The position numbers and the translations under genes were made by a program. The notes beneath the pieces were generated by a model, which was not told where the DNA came from, ran no database searches, and was given only the letters and a program-made list of their open reading frames with translations. DNA of 27,924 bases from contig JAZDSJ010000010.1 in the NCBI GenBank assembly GCA_039583345.1, positions 1 through 27,924 of the forward strand. The letters are read 5' to 3'. The stretch's first letter is position 1; the number at the start of each line of letters is the position of its first letter. The stretch comes from Tectiglobus diatomicola. Its GTDB lineage: Bacteria > Pseudomonadota > Alphaproteobacteria > Rhizobiales > Hyphomicrobiaceae. Shown here in pieces: positions 1-8,799 of this stretch.

Positions 1-2
1 CT

Positions 3-131
3 CCACTAACCCAAATGAACCGAACAATTCGTTCGGTTCATAAACGAATAAGGCGTACGTCAGATCGTTACACGCGGCTAATACGCATAATCGTGAAGCG
101 AGCTGACAAACAACTTTACAAGGCTTCATAA
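3..131 (+). CDS. Possible 3' end of a gene entering from the left edge
   Basis: One frame is open from base 3 to a TAA at 129-131 and ends in RADKQLYKAS. This resembles the end of GGDEF (diguanylate cyclase) domains, where a motif like RADKALYxAK is common. It is only about eight residues of similarity, the rest of the visible peptide is very basic and not typical of GGDEF, and a perfect hairpin (15-41) lies inside the frame. The stretch is richer in GC than the gene-free sequence after it, which mildly favours past or present coding. It could equally be a decayed gene end or chance. A start cannot be given because the upstream part is outside the window. Confidence 0.2.
   Translation, partial: PLTQMNRTIRSVHKRIRRTSDRYTRLIRIIVKRADKQLYKAS
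15..41. repeat. Perfect 11-bp inverted repeat (hairpin), 5-nt loop
   Basis: ATGAACCGAAC (15-25) is followed by AATTC and then its exact reverse complement GTTCGGTTCAT (31-41). There is no T-run after it on either strand, so it is not a standard intrinsic terminator. It may be a structured 3' end, a protein-binding palindrome or a dispersed repeat. Confidence 0.6.
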
Positions 132-398
132 GTATTTATGCAGGCATAAGTTCAATAATAAATTATATGAGTACAACTTTACTAAGGGCTGTCATTGATA
201 AAGTAAATTACTTAATCTTTTTTAAATTACTAGTTCATACTGTTCATTAAACAGCTATAGAGGTACTGTTCGCATGTAATACGGTCAAAGCTCTTAGCGT
301 ACAGTGAACACTAAGCTTTTAAGATGGACATATCTACGTTTAATCGGTTTAACATCAAACTTCATAGTCAAAAAGTGAAGACATTATTGTAGAATTTA
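132..398. other. Gene-free AT-rich stretch
   Basis: The sequence is AT-rich and interrupted in all frames. I see no RNA gene, and no clear terminator for the oxygenase gene that ends at 399 on the minus strand. Confidence 0.5.
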
Positions 399-1361
399 CT
401 ATTTAGATGCAAATCCTCCAAGATAACGGATTAACCATCGAGATGCTGGCCCAGGTTGTGCGTTATAATTTGATCTTGAATGAAGCACGCTATTATTTCT
501 ATACATGACAACATCTCCTGTCTCTAAACTTATACCTATTTGATTAGCCTGCGCTTTCTGGATGGCTATTTGAAGTTCATCAAGAGCTTTCTGAGAGATT
601 CTATAGTTAACTCCCTCAGCAGCTTTTACTTTACCGGAGAATCTAAAACCTTGCTCATCTATAATGGCAAATTTTTTATTACACATCTCTGACTTAGACA
701 GATCTTTCGCGGGTATATTGGAAGCATCAAGTTCAAAATAATTTTCATGCAAAACGGATTTTACATCCTCACTCAGGTGCCTACAAACATCTCTATTTTC
801 AACAAAATAGGTAATGGCAGCAGGATCACCTCGGACTGTTCCAAGAATGCCTACTTCTAAGCGTTTGCAATTTAAAACATCGTCTACATGATAAGGGAGT
901 GGCTTAGTATATTCGATCCCATCATCTGAATTTGAACCGCCAGCAGCAAGTATGTGTGTTGGACCTCTGGTAGGAGAAGCCTCTACCAAAGCGCTCATCA
1001 TTAGCATGCCAATCAACAACATCAATTGAGATTCGAGTTCTTTCGCATCACTGAAATTAGTAGGTGAATCAGGCAACTCTCCATTTTTTATTACTGGCAC
1101 ATTTCTAAACAGAACAACACCCTCAAGCCCGTTCCTGAATTTTTCAGTATTACGTTGTATTCTCATATATTCAGCAAGTTGATATCTATCAAGTGTGTCA
1201 ATAAAATGTGTGTTTAAATATTCTTGCAACGCAACTATACTAACCTTTGATATGCCAAATATTGCCGCCCGCTGAGTTTCATCTAATGCAAAATTTACTA
1301 AGGCTTTTCTAAACTCAGGTGTCAATTCAATCACTGTTCTAGGTGCATTATAGTCAGCCAT
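399..1361 (-). CDS. Fe(II)/2-oxoglutarate-dependent oxygenase, TauD/clavaminate-synthase-like
   Basis: This 320-residue protein has the metal-binding facial triad of the double-stranded beta-helix oxygenases. H158-x-D160 lies in YHVDD, and the distal H294 lies in NNSVLHSRSNY, a segment much like the GDxxxxxNxxxxHGR region of clavaminate synthase and asparagine/arginine hydroxylases (AsnO, VioC). R308 or R312 would bind the 2-oxoglutarate carboxylate. Such enzymes hydroxylate or desaturate small molecules, often amino acids or carrier-bound precursors, using O2 and 2-oxoglutarate. The substrate cannot be read from the sequence. No signal peptide is visible, so a cytoplasmic location is likely. 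The ATG at 1361 is preceded by AAGGG at a usable distance. The gene stands alone with a large gap upstream, so context gives no clue to substrate. Family assignment is fairly secure, function is open. Confidence 0.75.
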   Translation of the reverse strand: MADYNAPRTVIELTPEFRKALVNFALDETQRAAIFGISKVSIVALQEYLNTHFIDTLDRYQLAEYMRIQRNTEKFRNGLEGVVLFRNVPVIKNGELPDSPTNFSDAKELESQLMLLIGMLMMSALVEASPTRGPTHILAAGGSNSDDGIEYTKPLPYHVDDVLNCKRLEVGILGTVRGDPAAITYFVENRDVCRHLSEDVKSVLHENYFELDASNIPAKDLSKSEMCNKKFAIIDEQGFRFSGKVKAAEGVNYRISQKALDELQIAIQKAQANQIGISLETGDVVMYRNNSVLHSRSNYNAQPGPASRWLIRYLGGFASK

Positions 1362-2563
1362 TATGTCTGTGCCCTTGATCTTAGTGGCAATCTCTATCTC
1401 TAGTCCTAATCATCGAATTTCGCTTTAGAGTGTAATATTTAAAAGTGTAATTATTCGAGAACTAATACCGGCACTCTTCTGGCTTCGTATGATTTATCTT
1501 AAACTGGCATCGCCGCATAAATAAAAATCAGTCTTTGAACTCTTGATTTAGTGTCGTAAGAATTTCGATAAAACATCCAACTTATACTAAGTTTATTCAG
1601 ACAAGTGAAATATACCTAATGATTTGTAATCTTGTGATAGAGATATGCACGTTTTTTTAAAAAGTCTGAAAAAATCATACTCATATGTCACTTTACAGAT
1701 CGTCACAAATGAAAAAGCTTTTTGTTAACAGCCAGCGTGATTGAATTAGTCATCCATTATATCATTATACCAAATCACCTTGCTAAACATTCAACTCATA
1801 TCCTATAAAGTGATAATGAACACAAGGTAACGAACTAAATAGTGTCTGAAAGTTAGTTAAGAATGGCTATGATTCTAATTCTTAATTTTTAAAATTTAAA
1901 AATAGACGCTACAGAAACTTTGAATCAATTTTTTCATATACAATCAATACAGAACTATCAACATTCTCTCGCTTAGTAAATTCGAACATAATTGCTTGAC
2001 CAATTTATGAGATTTAACTGCTTTTTCTTCTCTTAAACTAAAATTAGAAATTTCTTTAAGAAAGCATAGAAGAGTTATGTATATGAATCTAAAACACCTT
2101 GTGTAGATCATACTATAAGCCTTGAAAACCTGGCTTTTTGTATCAAATCTCATTAAGAAGAGATGATATTTTGGCAATGCTCACAGCTAATTCCTACTAT
2201 ACCAGCAGTAATTTACAAATCAGATAGTTAGTCTCCTGAATCCGCGATTTAATTGCTTTCAAATTTTGGAAAGAAGGCTCTCCTTTAACTTATGACTTTG
2301 AGAGTTAGGTTGCAGTTATTTGATTACAAGAACTTTTTCATCTATTGATATCACAAATTGTTTGTTTCAGTTTGTGCGTATTAATGTAAAAATAAAGTTT
2401 TATGCACTAAAGGCGAATTTATTACTCAATATACATGAAATAAAAAATTTCAACTGTTTTGACAAAAATCTAAAAACTATCGACCAGTGGATCATGTGTT
2501 CATCAACCTATGTTCGAATATGTAAATTAAACTATCACTGACATTAGTTTAGTGGGGTAATCT
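1362..2563. other. 1.2 kb gap without a convincing gene
   Basis: The stretch is AT-rich. Two short open frames (1944-2177 minus, 73-77 codons; 2320-2541 plus) begin with TTG, lack ribosome binding sites and resemble nothing I know. Near 1451-1530 the minus strand reads IYAAMPV, a stop, then a peptide ending RRVPVLVLE. This vaguely recalls the C-terminus of deazaflavin-dependent nitroreductase-family proteins and may be a gene relic. Otherwise I see nothing. Confidence 0.5.
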
Positions 2564-5500
2564 ATGCCAAAACACATCACCAGCCCAAATAACAAGTTTG
2601 ATTTAAAGAACAAGCATCAGATTCTGACAGGGGCACAGGCGGTAATTCGTCTTCTTCTTACGCAAAAAGAACTAGATCGCCAAGCTGGATTAGATACTGC
2701 TGGTTATGTATCAGGCTATCCTGGCTCACCAATTACAACACTAGATAATGAGTTGCATCAGGCTGAGAAGCTACTAATTGCCAATGATATTATTTTTCAA
2801 CCCGGCTTGAATGAGGACCTTGCTGCAACTGCCGCGTGGGGAACACAGCAAGCTGAATTACGCGGGGAAGGAAAATATGATGGTGTGTTTGGTATATGGT
2901 ATGGGAAGGGTCCAGGGGTTGATCGTACTGGTGACGCTTTTCGTCATGCCAATCATGCAGGCACATCGAAATACGGCGGCATATTAGCTTTGATGGGAGA
3001 TGATCATTCCTGTGAAAGTTCAACTTCAGCACATCAATCTGAATTTGCATTTATTGACGCCATGATGCCAATTTTGAACCCTAGCGGACTTCAAGAAATT
3101 TTAGATTTCGGTATATTAGGGTTTGCATTATCGCGATATGCTGGAGTTTGGGTTGGACTGAAGTGTGTAAAAGACACTATTGAATCAACTACTTCAGTAG
3201 ATGGTTGCTTGAATCGTGTGCATGTCAAAATACCTGGCGATGATGAATTCCTTATGCCACCTGGAGGACTTAATATACGGCTTGGAGATCAGGCCATCGA
3301 CAAAGAAGAACGTCTGCACGATTTTAAGCGCGCCGCAATGCAAGCATTTGCTCGAGTTAACACAATTGATAAAACAATTATTAGCGGTGGTTCCTGTCCA
3401 CGCATTGGTATAGTTTCGACCGGCAAAAGCTATCTAGATGTCCGTACAGCACTAGAAATGCTTGATATTGACGAAATTAAGGCTAACGAACTTGGCATTC
3501 GCTTTTATAAAGTTGGTATGACTTGGCCACTTGAATCTGAAGGCATAAAACAGTTTGCTCAAGATTTAGAGCTCATAATTGTTGTTGAAGAAAAACGCTC
3601 TTTAATAGAAACACAAATTAAGGAGCAACTCTTTAATCTCAGGGTGCGACCTCGCGTTATTGGAAAAAAAGATGAAAACAATAAATGGCTGTTCCCTTCA
3701 AAAGGAACACTTGATCCTACCGAGATTGCAATAAATATCGGAAAACAACTTATTTCAGCCGGAATTAGCGATGAGACCATTACTGCATACATCACTAAAT
3801 TCAGGCAGCTGCGCAGAACCGAGCTTTCAACACCAGAGATATTCACCCGGGTGTCTTATTTCTGTGCGGGATGTCCACACAATACTTCTACCAAGATTCC
3901 AGAGAAGGCACGCGCATATGCTGGCATTGGTTGTCATTACATGGTCCAGTGGATGGATCGTGAGACTGATGGCTTTACTCAAATGGGTGGTGAAGGAGCA
4001 AATTGGATAGGCGAAGCTCCCTTTTCTAACCGCAGTCACGTTTTTCAAAACTTAGGCGATGGTACGTATATACACTCAGGTAGCAATGCGATCCGTGCGG
4101 CTGTAGCGGCTGGAACAACACTAACGTATAAATTACTTTTTAATAATACAGTCGCAATGACTGGAGGCCAAGGTTTGGCTGGAAAACAAACACCACAACG
4201 AATCGCGGCACAACTTCTCGCAGAAGGAGTCCAGCGTGTAGATATAATTTCTGACGATCCAGAAAAGTATTACTGTGATCCTAAATTACCACCTAAGGTC
4301 AGGGTACATCACCGTCAAGAACTTATAAGTATTCAAAAAAGATTAACCAAAATACCTGGTGTTACCGCTCTTATTTATGATCAAACATGCGCAGCACAAA
4401 AGCGCCGTTACCGTAAACGTGGTGATTTTAAAGATCCGAATAAACGTGTCTTCATTAATCCTGAAGTTTGCGAAGGCTGCGGTGATTGCGGCGTTAAGTC
4501 AAATTGCATCGCAATTTTACCTTTAGAAACTGAATTGGGACGCAAACGAGAGATTGATCAATCATCTTGTAACAAAGACTTCTCTTGCATAGATGGATAT
4601 TGCCCAAGTTTTGTTACACTACATGGGACAAAGTTAAAAAAATTTGAAGGCGCTGTAAATCATAATAGCAGTGTTGAAGAGCTATTACAGAGCTTGCCAA
4701 AACCACCACTCCCCAGTCTCGACCGACCTTATGGAATGATTATCACTGGTATTGGAGGCACTGGTGTTGTTACTACTTCTGCAATAATTGGACAGGCTGC
4801 ACATATGGATGGAAAAGGTTTTGGCAGCATTGATATAGCTGGTCTCTCCCAAAAAGGCGGGGCTGTTACTTGTCATCTCAAGATAGCAGGTAGTTCAGAA
4901 GATATAAATTCAATCCGTATTGGTATCGGCTCTGCTGATTTTATACTTGGTTGTGATCTAATGGTGACTGTTTCAAATAAGGTGCTGGAGACCATAAAAC
5001 CACATACGACACGTGCTATCGTCAACACATATAAGACTATAACTGGTGAATTTACCCGAGATCCTTTTTCAGAGATCCCTAGGGAAAAGCTCAAAAAAGA
5101 AATAACAAAACACGTGCATGAGGATAACCTTATGTTTATAGATGCCCACACATACACGGTAAAACTCTTTGGTGACTCAATTGCTACCAATATATTCTTA
5201 CTTGGCATCGCTTATCAGTTAGGGAATATACCAGTCACGTCAGAAGCCTTGGAGAAAGCTATAATACTTAATGGCACAGCAGTCGAAATGAATATTAAGG
5301 CTTTTCACTTTGGACGTCTTGCTGCCCATAAAAGAAGTGCCATTGATAGAATGTTAAAATTTCAAGACCAAGCCACGAAAAAAACATCCCTTGAAGATAT
5401 CATCACGCTTCGTACGGCACTCTTGACTGATTATCAAGATCATAACTTGGCTGAAAGATATAGAGCCAAAGTAAACTGGATTAAAAATTATGAAAGAGAA

Positions 5501-6034
5501 CTTGCTCCAGGCTGTTCTGGCTTGGCCGAGGCAGTGGCACATAGTTACCATAAACTTCTTGCTTATAAAGATGAATATGAATTGGCGCGCCTTTATACTA
5601 GTGATAACTTCAAGCGGCTGATCGCTGAAAAATTCTATGATGTTAGTAAAATATCATTTCACTTAGCCCTACCCTCGATTTCAAGATGGAAATACAATGG
5701 CGTAAATGCTCAATCGTGTAAAATTAATTTAGGTTCATGGATAATTCCTATATTCTATATACTTGCGAAGTGTAAATTCTTACGCGGTAGTGCTGTTGAT
5801 ATTTTTAGCTATACTTATGAACGCAGATTAGAACGAAAGATGATCACTGATTATGAACAATTGCTTAATCTTTTGATACCAAGGCTTTCTCCAACAACAC
5901 ATACACTCATTACTAGACTTGCAAGATTACCAATGAGTATTACAGGCTTTGGACACGTTAAAATAACAAACTATAAAAAAGCGATGGATCAACAGAGAGA
6001 TTTACTTTCTAAGTTGAATGATCAGTCTCTATAA
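2564..6034 (+). CDS. Indolepyruvate ferredoxin oxidoreductase family protein (fused)
   Basis: This 1156-residue protein carries the whole fused architecture of bacterial 2-oxoacid:ferredoxin oxidoreductases acting on aryl pyruvates. An N-terminal pyrimidine-binding domain comes first (GYPGSPITT near residue 50). A TPP-binding domain follows (CAGCPHNTS near 435, GGEGANWIGEAPF near 475). A cysteine-rich ferredoxin-like segment begins at C636-xx-C639-xx-C642 and continues to about 690. The gamma domain starts with GIGGTGVVT near 729, and a C-terminal DUF6537-like region ends the protein. The reaction would be oxidative decarboxylation of indolepyruvate, phenylpyruvate or similar acids to acyl-CoA, passing electrons to ferredoxin, in aromatic or branched amino-acid breakdown. 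The length matches intact alphaproteobacterial relatives and there are no internal breaks. The ATG follows GTGGGG at a plausible Shine-Dalgarno distance. It appears monocistronic. It is cytoplasmic and needs TPP and Fe-S clusters. Confidence 0.92.
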   Translation: MPKHITSPNNKFDLKNKHQILTGAQAVIRLLLTQKELDRQAGLDTAGYVSGYPGSPITTLDNELHQAEKLLIANDIIFQPGLNEDLAATAAWGTQQAELRGEGKYDGVFGIWYGKGPGVDRTGDAFRHANHAGTSKYGGILALMGDDHSCESSTSAHQSEFAFIDAMMPILNPSGLQEILDFGILGFALSRYAGVWVGLKCVKDTIESTTSVDGCLNRVHVKIPGDDEFLMPPGGLNIRLGDQAIDKEERLHDFKRAAMQAFARVNTIDKTIISGGSCPRIGIVSTGKSYLDVRTALEMLDIDEIKANELGIRFYKVGMTWPLESEGIKQFAQDLELIIVVEEKRSLIETQIKEQLFNLRVRPRVIGKKDENNKWLFPSKGTLDPTEIAINIGKQLISAGISDETITAYITKFRQLRRTELSTPEIFTRVSYFCAGCPHNTSTKIPEKARAYAGIGCHYMVQWMDRETDGFTQMGGEGANWIGEAPFSNRSHVFQNLGDGTYIHSGSNAIRAAVAAGTTLTYKLLFNNTVAMTGGQGLAGKQTPQRIAAQLLAEGVQRVDIISDDPEKYYCDPKLPPKVRVHHRQELISIQKRLTKIPGVTALIYDQTCAAQKRRYRKRGDFKDPNKRVFINPEVCEGCGDCGVKSNCIAILPLETELGRKREIDQSSCNKDFSCIDGYCPSFVTLHGTKLKKFEGAVNHNSSVEELLQSLPKPPLPSLDRPYGMIITGIGGTGVVTTSAIIGQAAHMDGKGFGSIDIAGLSQKGGAVTCHLKIAGSSEDINSIRIGIGSADFILGCDLMVTVSNKVLETIKPHTTRAIVNTYKTITGEFTRDPFSEIPREKLKKEITKHVHEDNLMFIDAHTYTVKLFGDSIATNIFLLGIAYQLGNIPVTSEALEKAIILNGTAVEMNIKAFHFGRLAAHKRSAIDRMLKFQDQATKKTSLEDIITLRTALLTDYQDHNLAERYRAKVNWIKNYERELAPGCSGLAEAVAHSYHKLLAYKDEYELARLYTSDNFKRLIAEKFYDVSKISFHLALPSISRWKYNGVNAQSCKINLGSWIIPIFYILAKCKFLRGSAVDIFSYTYERRLERKMITDYEQLLNLLIPRLSPTTHTLITRLARLPMSITGFGHVKITNYKKAMDQQRDLLSKLNDQSL

Positions 6035-6359
6035 AATAGCATGCTAGCGTTTTACTTTTATTTAAGCTATTCATTCTCGATACAAATAATATCATAGGTC
6101 AAACCACAGTAATCTTTATTATAAGAATTAATTGGTAACAGCAAGATCCATGCATTTCTAAAACAATTAAATAAAATAAATATGATAAATTTCAGATTAT
6201 TCCGATTTATTTACCAGCTATTTAAACTTAATGTACTAATGTATATAGAATTAGGTGTTTTTAATAGTTTGCTATAATAGTTTTTGTTATTAATCAAAGT
6301 CCTGATCCAGAAAATCGGGTCTTAGAGGAAAATAACATCAATGTAATCTGGGTTGCGTC
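6035..6359. other. AT-rich intergenic leader upstream of the DUF599 gene
   Basis: A palindrome TAGCATGCTA (6037-6046) lies just after the oxidoreductase stop and is followed by short T-runs, so it may contribute to transcription termination, though no proper hairpin loop is evident. A TATAAT at 6273-6278 could be a -10 box for the next gene, but no good -35 box is seen. A small stem, CCTGAT paired with ATCGGG, follows in the leader near 6301-6320. Confidence 0.3.
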
Positions 6360-7079
6360 GTGAACTTTAGTTATTTGCCAGTAGATTTCGGTATTTCGCA
6401 TTTATTAGCTATAATCTGGCTTTTCGGATGCTGGTTTTCATATTCGCTTTTGTTGTCAACATTTGGTCGCGGTTCCCTAAATGCCCAGCTTGCGGTTGTA
6501 AGACGTTATTGGATGTCATCAACTACTAGACGAATTTCCAAACCTTTTGATGCTGTTTTACTTGGAAACCTGATGAATTCAGTAGCATTTTTTGGTTCTG
6601 CAACTCTAATTGTACTCGCCGGCGTGCTGTCTATTTTTACTAATGTCAAAGTAATACATAACACAATTTCAGACCTTGATTTTATTAGCAATAAAAGCCT
6701 AGAGCTTTTTGCTTTAGAAATGAGCTTGTTAGCATTTGTTTTATCACTTTGTTTTTTGTCCTACACCTACGCTCTTCGCAAGCTGATATACACAACGGTT
6801 CTCATAGGCGCTTTACCCGATATTTCAGAAAAATGCCCAACACATGACATTATGGTTGAGGCTACAACAACTGTTTTGTCCGAAGCAATTCGTACTCTTA
6901 ATTTTGGAATACGAGGATATTACTATACCGTCGCTATGATCTGCATGTTTATATCACCGTATGCGTCTATGTTAGCAACAGCAATTGCTACTATTATTTT
7001 GTTTTACCGTCAGATCATGTCGCCTACATCACGTGCTATACAAAATTATGTAGAAGCAGCCCAGGAGCTTAAAAGATAG
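6360..7079 (+). CDS. DUF599 family multi-pass membrane protein
   Basis: This 239-residue protein has about four hydrophobic segments (roughly residues 10-35, 70-95, 115-140 and 185-215). It shows the DUF599 (PF04654) pattern: an early RRYWM segment, a polar strip RRISKPFDAVLLGNLMNS leading into FFGSATLIVLAGVL, and later TLNFGIRGYYYTVAMICMFISPY. The function of the family is unknown and it sits in the inner membrane. The start is GTG at 6360 with only a weak GGG upstream, and no better in-frame start is available. It stands alone between the oxidoreductase and the convergent gshB gene. Length and composition are normal for the family, so it is probably functional. Confidence 0.8.
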   Translation: MNFSYLPVDFGISHLLAIIWLFGCWFSYSLLLSTFGRGSLNAQLAVVRRYWMSSTTRRISKPFDAVLLGNLMNSVAFFGSATLIVLAGVLSIFTNVKVIHNTISDLDFISNKSLELFALEMSLLAFVLSLCFLSYTYALRKLIYTTVLIGALPDISEKCPTHDIMVEATTTVLSEAIRTLNFGIRGYYYTVAMICMFISPYASMLATAIATIILFYRQIMSPTSRAIQNYVEAAQELKR

Positions 7080-7485
7080 ATTTATAAGAATAACTAGCTT
7101 TTGACATATGACATCTGTCTGACTTGTGAATACACTATCTTTTACTTACAACAAATGCTTGATTTTGATTTAATTTAGATATGCGGGTACGTATTTATTA
7201 AAAAATAATAGCTAATTTAGCAAAGCCAGTTAAGACTAGATTTATTCGCACACTTTTGCTGTCTTAGATGAACCTATAAATTTCAACAGAAAAATCTTTG
7301 AGAGGTTGCTAAATGCAGCTTAGTACTATTAGTGCATTGTGTTGAAACTATACTAACGAACATTTTTTGCTAAGTCCCGTCAAAATAATCTTCATTCTTA
7401 TCTACAAGAAGACGTTTAGTACCTGCACACTACGTAAAATAAAACAATAAATATAATAACTTTTAAGGGGCACTATTAAGTTAAA
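7080..7485. other. Convergent intergenic gap between the DUF599 gene and gshB
   Basis: About 400 AT-rich bases lie between two converging genes. No open frame, RNA gene or clear terminator hairpin is seen. A TTGACA occurs near 7099 but has no matching -10 box and no gene to serve. Confidence 0.45.
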
Positions 7486-8445
7486 TCACACGACTTTTTT
7501 TTTAAGAAGCAACTTTTTTTCTATTGCATCCCAGAACATTGATGCTATGTCTTTGCCACCAAGAGACTTCACCTCACGAATTCCAGTTGGAGAGGTAACA
7601 TTTATTTCTGTGAGATAAGGACCAATTACATCAATGCCAGTTAATAGTAGACCGCGTTTTTTTAATTCTGGGCGCAATCGCTCGCAGATCTCAAGGTCTC
7701 TAGCAGTAAGTTCTGTGTATTCAGCACACCCGCCTACATGAATGTTAGATCGAAATTCACCAGGGCAAGGGACACGATTAATGGCGCCCGCTACTTCTCC
7801 GTCAACAAGGATAATACGCTTGTCACCTTCCAAGATTTCGTTACAGTATTTTTGAACAATGAAAGGCTCACGAAATGAAAGCTGGAACATTTCTATGAGT
7901 GAGTTGATATTAGTGTCATCCTTACCTAGTTGAAAAACAGCTGCGCCTCCATTACCGTAAAGAGGCTTAATAACAATATCACCATGAAGCTTACGGAAAG
8001 AATAAACATCAGAAATAGCACGAGTTATCATGGTAGGCGGCATTAAATCAAGAAAGTCAAGTACAAATAGCTTTTCGGGGGAGTTACGAATGCTTGAAGG
8101 GTCGTTCACTACAAGAGTTTTAGGATGGATCCGCTCCAACAAGTAAGTTGTTGTTATATACGCCATATCAAAAGGCGGATCCTGACGTAGAAGTATAGTA
8201 TCGACCTGAGCGAGATTTTGTGTACGGTGACTACTTAAAGAAAAGTGATTAACTGGATCATCTTTGATATGTAAGGTGTATCCGTGTGCGATCAAATGTT
8301 TTCCATCTAGAGCCAAGTTATCTGGTGTGTAATAGAAGATATCGTGTCCACGTGCTTGTGCCTCTAACAAAATTGCAAACGTAGTATCACCTGCAATATC
8401 AATGCGATTAATTGGATCCATTTGACAAGCAACTTTTATTTGCAT
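7486..8445 (-). CDS. gshB: Glutathione synthetase
   Basis: This is the ATP-grasp enzyme joining gamma-glutamylcysteine and glycine to make glutathione in the cytoplasm. The N-terminus has the family opening VACQMDPINRIDIAGDTTF. Then come LLRQDPPFDMAYITTTYLLE, the ATP-binding KPLYGNGGAAVF, and near the end EINVTSPTGIREV, all highly characteristic of proteobacterial GshB. A longer reading starts at TTG 8460. I prefer the ATG at 8445 (319 residues) because the extra codons contain AAAGAGA, which looks like the Shine-Dalgarno sequence for that ATG, and because family members begin near the KVACQMD motif. It is read in the same direction as rsmI upstream. In many alphaproteobacteria yraN lies between them, but here only a possible relic does. 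Confidence 0.93.
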   Translation of the reverse strand: MQIKVACQMDPINRIDIAGDTTFAILLEAQARGHDIFYYTPDNLALDGKHLIAHGYTLHIKDDPVNHFSLSSHRTQNLAQVDTILLRQDPPFDMAYITTTYLLERIHPKTLVVNDPSSIRNSPEKLFVLDFLDLMPPTMITRAISDVYSFRKLHGDIVIKPLYGNGGAAVFQLGKDDTNINSLIEMFQLSFREPFIVQKYCNEILEGDKRIILVDGEVAGAINRVPCPGEFRSNIHVGGCAEYTELTARDLEICERLRPELKKRGLLLTGIDVIGPYLTEINVTSPTGIREVKSLGGKDIASMFWDAIEKKLLLKKKVV

Positions 8446-8517
8446 TTCTATCTCTTTCAAGTCAAGGACTATTTACAATAGAATAACTATTAAAAATCGT
8501 ACGACGACACCTCAAAA

Positions 8518-8788
8518 CTAAAAACGCATAAATACTTGGACAAAGACAACACGTTCTGTAATGATCATTTGGTTAAATGTAAAATCAAACGCTCTTTTAT
8601 AATTAGATATTAATTATGCGGTATCGATTTATGCGAATATTAAGAATCTTCGTGTCAAAAGTTACAACATGAACTGCTCCTGTAAGGATCCTACTTTGGG
8701 ACCCCAGCAAATTAGATTTTTGGGAAACACACTTTTCTGCATATATAACCTCTACATTTAACTTTTCTTCAATATGACTAAGATTCAA
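8518..8788 (-). pseudogene. Candidate relic of yraN (UPF0102 endonuclease-like) between rsmI and gshB
   Basis: The gap between rsmI and gshB usually carries yraN in alphaproteobacteria. Here the minus strand has a 61-codon frame from a TTG at 8788 ending NRYRIINI and a stop. In another frame (8592 down to 8518) comes AFDFTFNQMIITERVVFVQV ending in a stop. These recall two YraN motifs in the right order: GYRILARN near the N-terminus, and EIDL...LVFVEVKAR, which carries the nuclease-like core. The similarity is weak and the reading needs a frame change, a stop and a truncated C-terminus. Gene order is the stronger argument. It may instead be plain non-coding sequence. Confidence 0.25.
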
Positions 8789-8799
8789 CTAAGCGTGCA

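Noticed and set aside
1944..2177. 77-codon frame on the minus strand
   Set aside because: TTG start, no ribosome binding site, composition like the surrounding AT-rich non-coding DNA and no recognisable motif.
2320..2541. 73-codon frame just before the oxidoreductase gene
   Set aside because: TTG start without a ribosome binding site, wrong frame to extend the oxidoreductase, no similarity to known proteins.
6037..6046. TAGCATGCTA as terminator of the oxidoreductase gene
   Set aside because: It is a perfect palindrome without a loop, and the following T-runs are short and interrupted, so I do not call it a terminator.
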